64,000 nt of DNA from Rosellinia necatrix. Taxonomy: Eukaryota > Ascomycota > Sordariomycetes > Xylariales > Xylariaceae. Shown piece after piece: positions 56,014 through 64,000 of the stretch. Both the position numbers and the translations under genes were made by a program. The stretch lies in the NCBI GenBank assembly GCA_021209875.1, contig JAGYVD010000004.1:2852001-2916000 (forward strand), given 5' to 3'. Numbering within the stretch: the first letter of the stretch is position 1; every line of letters begins with the position of its first letter. The notes below the pieces were generated by a model, which had not been told where the DNA came from, did not search any database, and was given only the letters and a program-made list of their open reading frames with translations.

Positions 56014-59000
56014 GTGGTGCAGTGGCCGGCGTCCTGCTCCCCCAGCCGCGCCATCAACTCGGCCATGGTGACCGTGATGGCGCTCTCGTAGCGGAAAAAC
56101 CTCGTCCCCGTCGTCCCCGTCGCTGTCGTCGTCGTCGTCGCCACTATAGTATCACCTTCCCCGTCCCCGCCGAGCACGGCCGCGCACAGCGACTGCGCGA
56201 CCTCGTCCGCCGGGATCATGTCAAGCCGGCCGTCCCAGCCGCCCGCGTCGGGCACGAGGCCCGTGGCGCGTACGCAGCGCGCGAACTCGTCGAGCGCGCG
56301 GCGCGGCGGCCCGCGCCCCGCCCCGCCGTCGCCGGGTGGAACCGGTGGACGGCCGCGGGGATCCCGAGCCCCGCCTGCGCCCGCTCGAGGATGCGCTCGC
56401 TGGCCCACCGCGTCGCCACGTACCCGTTGCTCCCGTCCGCGGGGGGCGGGTATGCGGCCGCCGACGCCGCGTTCGCCGCCGTCCCGCGTGGCAGCACGCC
56501 GCCCGTCGAGATGTAGTGGATCGGCACGCGGCGCGGCGCCGCGAGCCTGACGATCTCGCGCGTCGGGTGCACGTTGCTCGCCCGCAGCACGTGGTAGTTG
56601 TCCCAGAAGGACCGCGCGCCGCCCATGTGCAGGACGGCGTCGACCTCGGCCGCCAGCCCCGCGAACGCGGCCTCCGAGAGGCCGAGGAGCGGCCGCGATA
56701 GGTCGCCCGCGTGGTACCTCACCTTGGCATATGTGCTCGGCGTCCGGCCGGGCTTCTCTCGTACGGCCACGCAGTGCACGACCGCGACGTCCGGGTCGGC
56801 GGCCAGGCGCGGGAGGACGTACTTGGCGAGGAAGCCCGTGCCGCCCGTCACCAGGACGCTCTTGCCGCGCCGCTTGATCGCCGTGGGCGCCACGTCCCGG
56901 AGGAAGTCCGGGATCGCCGGCGGCGGCGGCGCCGTCTCCCGCTCCCAGTCCGTCGGCTCGACGACGGCGCCCTCCTCGACCTTGCGCGCCATCTGCGCCA
57001 GCGTGCCGGCGCCGAGCAGCTCCACGAGCGGCACCGCGACGCGGAAGGCGCGGCGGATCTGCTGCTGCAGGCGGACCACGAGCAGGGAGTTGCCGCCGAC
57101 GAGGAAGAAGTTGGTCGACGCGCTGATCTCGAATCCGAGCGCCGCGATGCTCTTCCCGAGCACGCCTTGCCAGAGCGCCTTCAGCTGCAGCGCCGTCTCG
57201 CCGAGCTCCAGGTCCGGCGGGGTGTCGGATACCTTCCTCGGCAGGGCCATCTTCTGGATGGCTTTGCGGTCCACCTTGGCGTGGTTGGTGAGGGGCAGCT
57301 TATCGAGCGGGATTGCCACGACCGGCACCATGTACTGGGGGACTTGGAGGTTTCGAAGGAGACGCTCCAGAAACGCATACTCGTCGGTGACGTTGTGGTT
57401 TGGTGCAAACACGACATGGGCTACGAGAAACTCCTGGTCGCCCTCGCGCAGCGTGACGACCGCTTCGTTCAGCGCGCCGGCGGAGGCGGAGACGATGTTG
57501 CTCTCGATATCGCTCAGCTCGATGCGGAGGCCGCGGATCTTGACTTGGGTGTCTCCCGCCACGCGATTGCGGAAGACCATTTCGCCCCCCTCGGTCAGGT
57601 GGCAGATATCGCTCGTATGGTAGAGGCCTGTCCAGCCGCTGGCAATATCTTCCGGCGTCGCGAACGGGTTTTGGACAAAGTGTTGTTTGGTTAGTTCCTC
57701 ATTCTTGAAGTAGCCTCGGGATACGCCGGCGCCGCCTATGCAGAGCTCTCCTGGCATGCCCGCCGGCAGCGGGTTTAGCTGCTCGTCCACGATATACGCG
57801 TGATAGTTGGGTAGTGAGTATCCGCACGGAATACGGCCGACGGCTTCCAGAGCTTTTGTATCGCGGTACGAGATTTCCATTTTCGTCGATGAGATGGAAA
57901 TCTCCGTCGGGCCATACGAGTTAAAGACGCGCAGCTGCTGGAGGCCGAGATGAGCGAATTCTTGCGTGACGGTCGTGGTTAGGTTCTCGCCGCCGCCGAA
58001 AGCGAAGCGCCATTGAGATGCCTGTCGGAGACTATCGCCGCCGTACTGCATCCAGAGTAAGTATTCGGACGGGGTTGCCTTGGTATATGTGATCGAATGC
58101 TGCTGAATAATTTTTGTGATCTCGATTGGGTTTCCACGCTTGTCCCATGGTACCACGTACACCATGCCGCCATTGACTAGACCAGTGTACATTTGGTCGG
58201 ACGAATGGTTGAAGGTGAAGGCACTCTGCTGTAGCACACGCTCCGCCCCTAACTTCCACATCGTTGTATAGCCCTCGATCTCATTGCGAAGGCCAGAATG
58301 TGTGACCACGATACCTTTTGGTGTTCCTGTTGAACCGCTAGTGTAAAGGATCGCGGCCGGTGCGTCGGCTCGTGCCAAGTTTGCAATATTCGAGGAGGAT
58401 TTGCTCTCAAGAGAAGACACATCGATGATGCTAGCATTTCCAGCGCCGAGCTGTGGTGCGTCAGCCAAGGTCGTAGCATCTACGAGGATGGCCTTTGGTT
58501 CGCAGTCTGCTGCTACGGCTGCTAAACGGGGAATGGGGTTGCGCAAGTCTAGCGGTACATAGACGGCGCCAACGCGCATGATGGCGAGCATAGAACACGG
58601 CCAATCAGCGGTTGCCTGCTGGAATACAAGCACGCGAGAACCGGAGTCAACTCCAGCATTTTGTAAGGACTCCGCAATTGCCTCGATACGGCTGATCATG
58701 TCAGAGTATGTGAGTGCCTCGCCAGTTCCGTCCATGAGCGCAACTTTGTCCGCATTCCTCAGGGCGACTTGGTCGATACGATGAGGCAGCGTGTCAGGCC
58801 ATTCGGAGACTAGCTTTGGGCCGCGGCCGATTTGGACTGCCTGTGTGAGTTGCTTTTCGCTAAATCGCGGTATGACATCCAGTGAAGTTGACGGGTCGGC
58901 CGTAAGGACGTCAACGAAATGAGCGAATATTTCAGATAGTAGTTTCGCCGCCGCCAGATCATAGATGCTCTTCTGGGCGCGGAGGAATATCGCCGCATCT

Positions 59001-62000
59001 GTGGGGAGATCCGTTATATCCAAGGTAATATCGTACCCAGTCTTTCCGGTGTTGACCTCCTTCATTTCGAATTCACAGTTGCCAAAGGGGTGCTTTTCCT
59101 GGGCTCCCTGCCGGTAGTCAAGGAAGGCTTGGAAGAATGGGCTATATGATGAGTCACGGGTTACGTTTAATTCGGACAGCAAGACATCGAATGGCAGACG
59201 TGAGGTGGCGAGTGCCGCGTAGGAAGTGTTCCGGGCCTCGAGAATGGCCTCGGAAAAGCTTTGGCCGGATTGGCGACGGAATCGCAGAGGCAGCAGATTG
59301 AGGAAGAACCCAATGCTTCCCATTACGTTGCTGTCGTTGCGAGCGGCGTCGGCAATACCGATTGTCAAGTCTTGGGCGTCGGTGAAACGAAACAACATGG
59401 CTTTGAAAGCCGCGAGGTAGAAGTGGAATGGGGTGCATCGGTTTGCCTTCGATACTGATCTCACTCGCGTGGCTAATTCCGTCCCGAGTCGGAATTCGAC
59501 TTGATGAGTGTCGAACTTTTTCATCGGCACTCTTGAGCTCGTGCGAGCCATTGGCAGCAACGGCAGAACTGGTGGTTGCTCACTATCTGGGAACACGCCA
59601 CGCCAATACTTTAGTTCCGTCGACATCTCGCCCTTCTCATATGCCTCCCTCTGGGCGGCAGCAAAGTCGGGATACTGGCGAGGGGCCGGCCCGAGAGATT
59701 GGCCGTCATATGCCTTTTCCAAATCGGAAATAAAGACCTGCAAACTTACACCATCCATGATGATATGGTGGTGGTACATTAAAAGGTAGTGAGACGATGG
59801 TGACAGTGTTAGGAGAACCAGCCGTATCAACTCGCCGCTCGCCAAATCTAGGTCCTCAGTCCTCAGCTTTTCGTACTCGGAAGTTACGTCATCCACCGTG
59901 TTGATCTTCTTGCACTCAAGCCGTACCGAGGACGTGGCGAGAACCTTCTGGTTGGCCTGGGCCGCGTCGGCCTCATCTGCAACGAAACATGTTCGCAGCG
60001 ACTCGTGCCTAGAGGCGACTATGCGAGTGGCCTTTTTGAGATCACTGACGTGTAGGTTACCCGCGATATGATAGTAATACGCCACATTATGCGTCCGCTG
60101 GTTTTCAAGTAGTTGCTGAAGAAACCAGAAACGAGACTGACCCAAGGACATGGGTACGCTCTTGACAAATCGTCGGGCTGGGCGCTTCACTACGGGGGCT
60201 GATGTTGACGCAGGCTGGGCCGGGAAGTAGGAAGTAGGTGTGATATTAGCCTTCTTCGAATCCGGGGTGTGCCCACCAGATGTAATCGACGGGGCGGAGG
60301 ATGGAGAAGTAGAAGCATCCTGCTGTCCACTCGAAACATCACCGATTGTAGAGCTTGTCTCGGAATCTCCGGCTTGTTTCTCTGCCGGCAATTTAGCAGG
60401 TAGCTTGACTGGAAGTTTAAAGGTCGGCTTTTTCTTCTCGACTGGCTTCGGAGGCGCAGTGTTCTGTTGCCCAATGGAGTCCAGCAGCTCCTCCGGTAAT
60501 TTCTCCAACGCACTTTGGCATAGATCAGCCGGGGAGGCTCCTCCAACCACCTTGAGAACTGGAATGTCGACCTTGAGCTCTTTCAAGAACCACGATCGAA
60601 CCTCAACAGCGACCAGCGAGTCAATGCCCAAATCTACGAGAGGCGCATCTTGATCGATTGCCTGGTCACCTAGCTGAATGATGATGCGCAATTTCGCCGA
60701 GAAGCAGTCTGTGTATAACAGGTTAGAATATTACAGTAATGCTATGTTCTCAGTTGGAATGAATCGCTCACCTATCAGAATTTCCAGTGCCTGCTCCTTA
60801 GTAGCTACTCGGGCTAATTGTTGGCCGACGGGGAGCATAGCCTTTTTGCCCTGGTCGCCAGAATCTGCCTCGACGGTAGTTTGTTTTACGACGCAGTGTG
60901 AGAAGAGGGGGTTGGTGAACCACGGGCCCTTGACGTCTTCGTCCTCGCGGAAGTTTCGGATCCCCATGGTCACTATAGCATCAGCAAGTCCTCCATTATC
61001 TCTTGGATCGGGGTAACCGGCTTGGATGGTTTCTGCGAATGACTGGCGCAGGACTGCTTCACTGATTGGCTGTATACCAAGTCCGATTAGCTGATCGCGC
61101 ACATGTTGGCCTACCGTTTCGATGTATCCAACACCGACGACACGGCCGATATCGAAAGTCGAAGCTGCGAGGCCACGGCTACGTCTCTGTCGGACAAGAC
61201 CGTTCAAATACCCATTGCCTGCTGCGTATAGAGATTGTCCAGCGTTTCCAACGACACTCGACACCGACGAGAACATGACAAAGAAATCAAGATCGTCATC
61301 GTGGAACGCCGCTTCCAGGTTATTGGCGCCGTCAACCTTTGGTGCGAGGATTTCCTGCATCTTGGTCGCTGTCATCCTGGAGAATAGAGAGTCGTGAAGG
61401 ACCATGGCACCATGGGCAACACCAGCAACCGGGGGACAGTTTGCCCTGATTTCTTTCACGGCTCTGTCGACGCTTTGCTTATCAGTAACATCCATCGGGA
61501 GCACCTTGACGATCGCGTGTGTGCCCTGGAAAGAATCGAGCCACCTCTGATCAATGGCGGGGCGACGGCTCGTGATAACCACACAACCTGCTCCGTTTGA
61601 GACCATGAACTCGCAAAGTGACTGGCCAAGCCTGCCACTGACACCAGCGAGAACATACGTCTTTTCCTTAGAAAAGAGGCGTCGGGAGTCTAGAGGGCGC
61701 ACCAGAGCCTTTAGGGAAGCATCGGATGGCCAGTGGATAGCAGACGTTGTATAATATGATGTAGATGGGTCGTACGTCTGACCAAGCTGGACGACCAAAT
61801 CCTGAACCTGATCATGGCTAGGTAGTATTGCACTGGAAACGACATCCTGGAGTCGGCTCTTCAAACCCTCGAGGTCATAGGACGAGTGCAGCGAGGGTTG
61901 AGACTGTAGGAGAACTGACGCGTCGACCGTCTTGCAGCCGAGAGGCAGAGCCTGAGCAATGCGGGTGCTCAGGGCACTCGTGGCATCGGACCAGTGCAAG

Positions 62001-64000
62001 GCCGATGTGAGGTCGATGAAATGCGAAGGAGCGACTCGATGCAGGAATTTACGAATGACGTGCTGGGACGCTCGTGCGCTTAGTTTAGTCCACGGCAGGT
62101 TGCGTGCTTGATCAATGGTGTCCGCGTCATATGTGAAGGTGATGCAGATTTCCTTCGCAGCGGCACGTCGAGACAGGGCTGCAGCGAGGAAACGATCCTT
62201 ACCAGAGGCATGCACAACTATACTGCTCCCCGATGAGATATTCTGAACCAGGCTCGCGGCAAGCAACTCGCTTGCGACGGCGACTAGCAAGGCATCTGCT
62301 GATTGAGCTGCGGTGGAAGACACCACGCTTGCGACTGGGATCCTTTCGCTTGTGTTCGTGATAGATACAAGAACAGTGTTGTTGCTGACACCTAAGAACA
62401 AGAAAGCATCATCAAAAATATGGAGCGCCATCAAACCTGAGCTCGAAATTCTAAGGGGGGTCTCCTTCTCGCGCCGAGGTGTGGAAACAGGCCCGACATC
62501 CACGAGTGAGGCTGGTGCACTGGCAGACGGAGGCAGAAGCGCGATATTTGTCTGAGATGCTGACACTTGCTTGGTGACGACACGTCTTGCAGAGTTCATC
62601 CTAGCATTCTGGTCGACGTTGTTAACGAGCCTGGGAACATTCAGCTTGGAGCCTTCGAGGAATGCCTCCGGCTCCTTCGACCACAAGAGCTGCTGCTGCT
62701 CCCCTTGACCGAGCTCCCATTCGTCCAGAGCGTATAGCTGCAGGAGGTGCTCGGCTATCAACTTGGAGACGTTATCTTGATCCAAGTTGGAAATGTCGAG
62801 ATTGTTCAAGCTAACGTGGTTCGCCTCGACACGGAGCACACGAGTAAATGCAATACTTGCCATGTGGTACGGCTGGTCGACCAGGGCGCCTTGGGTGACC
62901 CAGAGTATATGCTTAGCCTGGTCAGAGATCCGTTTTATACCTTCCATCTTCTCCTCAGTGATGTCCTTGAAAATGGGCGTATCAAGGTCAGCAAGGTTGA
63001 TGAAGGTGCTCATGGGAGGCAGAGCACTCGCTTCGGCCTCCGTCGGCAAGCTCTCGAGTACGGTCACCTCGCCACAGAAGGGCCTAAGGTGCTCCGAAAG
63101 CTCCTCCGAAATGCGGGAAGTCTCGAGAGTGCCGTTCCCGAGGATCACGAGACTGTCGATATAGACCGGCTTAGAAGACGACTGTGAAAAGAGCGGCCGT
63201 CGTAAGAATTGCACCCGATCATCGACGGCCTGCGACGCGATGATCGATGCTGGCCAGGACACCTTGTGGATTTCGGGTGTGATGGCGTCGATGCCGCCAA
63301 AGCCGGCCTGACGCAGCTCTGTGTTCCACTTCTTGGGCGCGACGATGGGCGCAAGTTTTCGGCTGTCATCCACCCCGAACCACCAACCGGGCAGACTGCC
63401 GAAGATCAGGCAACTGCGAAGTGGCTCTGGGTTCGTGAGTTCCAGCAGCAACAGGTAGCCTCCAGGCCTCAGAAGCTGTCGGGTGTTAAGTAATGTGGTG
63501 TGCAGCGAGGGAGTTGCGTGTAGAACATTAGAGGCGATGACAATATCGTACGAGTGCGGTTCATACCCCTGAGCCGACGGCGCCTTTTCGACGTCGAGGA
63601 GTCTAAATGTCATTTTATCTACATATTCTTTAAATAACTCCTCGGCATGGCCAAAGAAACCAGATGATATATCCGTGTAGGTATAGGAGGACATCCTCTG
63701 TCCGATGGCCTCGAGGACCGATTTCGTCGCTCCGCCGGTTCCGGCACCTATTTCGAGGATCTTTGCGTGAGGATAACGATGGGTGATCTGCTTCACCATA
63801 TCTGCCAAGAAGCCGTTATACACCTCAGCGCCGAGGCAGTACTTGTAATAATTATCGAGCAGGTTGTCACGCATCATGTGTTCCAGTATCGTCGTCTCGC
63901 CGCGCACTGAAGCTGGGATGTTCTCTCCAACGGCTGCGATCATCCTTATGTCAGTATCGTCAAGGTACGCCTCGATCAGCGCGTCGATATCATCGCGGGT
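55794..64000 (-). CDS. PKS-NRPS hybrid megasynthase, 3' part (MT-KR-ACP-C-A-T-R)
   Basis: Partial gene: the frame is open to base 64000, so KS, AT and DH should lie beyond the window. It would make a reduced, methylated polyketide chain joined to one amino acid. Visible order: C-methyltransferase (64000 to about 63250; [14 protein letters not shown]); a structural ER/KR segment without a nucleotide motif (about 63200-61700), so enoyl reduction would need a separate trans-ER; KR (61665-61050; [22 protein letters not shown]); ACP (60780-60560; [10 protein letters not shown]) spanning a 63-nt intron at 60709-60771; C domain (60160-58900; HHHIIMDG); A domain (58780-57300; [20 protein letters not shown]); T domain (GGNSLL, about 57090); and R domain (56880-55800; [10 protein letters not shown]). 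The R domain has an apparent one-base shift between 56310 and 56345, YVATR instead of YxxxK, and a Gln run. The product cannot be named. Confidence 0.93.
55935..56012. repeat. (CTG/CAG)26 trinucleotide repeat coding poly-Gln
   Basis: 78 bases of CTG with two TTG interruptions on the plus strand. Read on the minus strand this is 26 consecutive Gln codons (CAG, two CAA) inside the C-terminal part of the megasynthase R domain, between GHCTT and VPIVKW. Confidence 0.95.

Overview
The window is nuclear DNA of a filamentous ascomycete (Pezizomycotina, probably a Sordariomycete; the class is inference). Coding genes carry short GT-AG introns of about 50-200 nt. Most intergenic DNA is AT-richer and gene-free. 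The genes are fungal: a uL13 ribosomal protein, a Rvs161/Hob3 BAR protein, cyclin H (Ccl1), an Aim18-type mitochondrial protein, and fungal-only families DUF3176 and DUF3433.

Layout. 0-16 kb: an amino acid permease (-), a small kinase-like protein (+) with a 65-bp tandem duplication at its stop codon, a DUF3176 membrane protein (+) that appears broken by two single-base shifts, cyclin H (-), and a large DUF3433 membrane protein (-), which reads as one spliced gene rather than two. 17-31 kb: a TetX-like FAD monooxygenase (-), Aim18 (+), a one-pass membrane protein (-), a CPYC glutaredoxin (-) with a telomere-like intron, a BAG-domain chaperone regulator (+), and ribosomal uL13 (+) with five exons. 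31-48 kb: a complete four-exon cytochrome P450 (-), several orphan proteins, one reading frame interrupted by an in-frame TAG, a bZIP transcription factor (+) with an apparent frameshift, mitochondrial-type peptidyl-tRNA hydrolase (-), and Rvs161/Hob3 (+).

49-64 kb looks like the edge of a secondary-metabolite cluster. It holds a secreted lactonase-like propeller (-), a secreted bicovalent-FAD berberine-bridge-type oxidase (+), a decayed zone with relics of a P450 and an acyl-CoA thioesterase, and a PKS-NRPS hybrid megasynthase (-) that runs off the right end. The visible part of the megasynthase is ordered MT, structural ER/KR, KR, ACP, C, A, T, R. Its KS, AT and DH domains should lie beyond base 64000. 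The terminal R domain is the oddest piece: it has Arg where the YxxxK lysine should be, an apparent one-base shift, a 26-Gln run, and a much higher GC content than the rest of the gene.

Single-base frame breaks recur in this sequence (DUF3176, bZIP, R domain, possibly the lactonase), several in GC-rich or homopolymer stretches. Assembly error therefore has to be excluded before any of these genes is called dead. Splice sites were chosen by eye from GT/AG signals, frame agreement and family motifs; no alignment was run.
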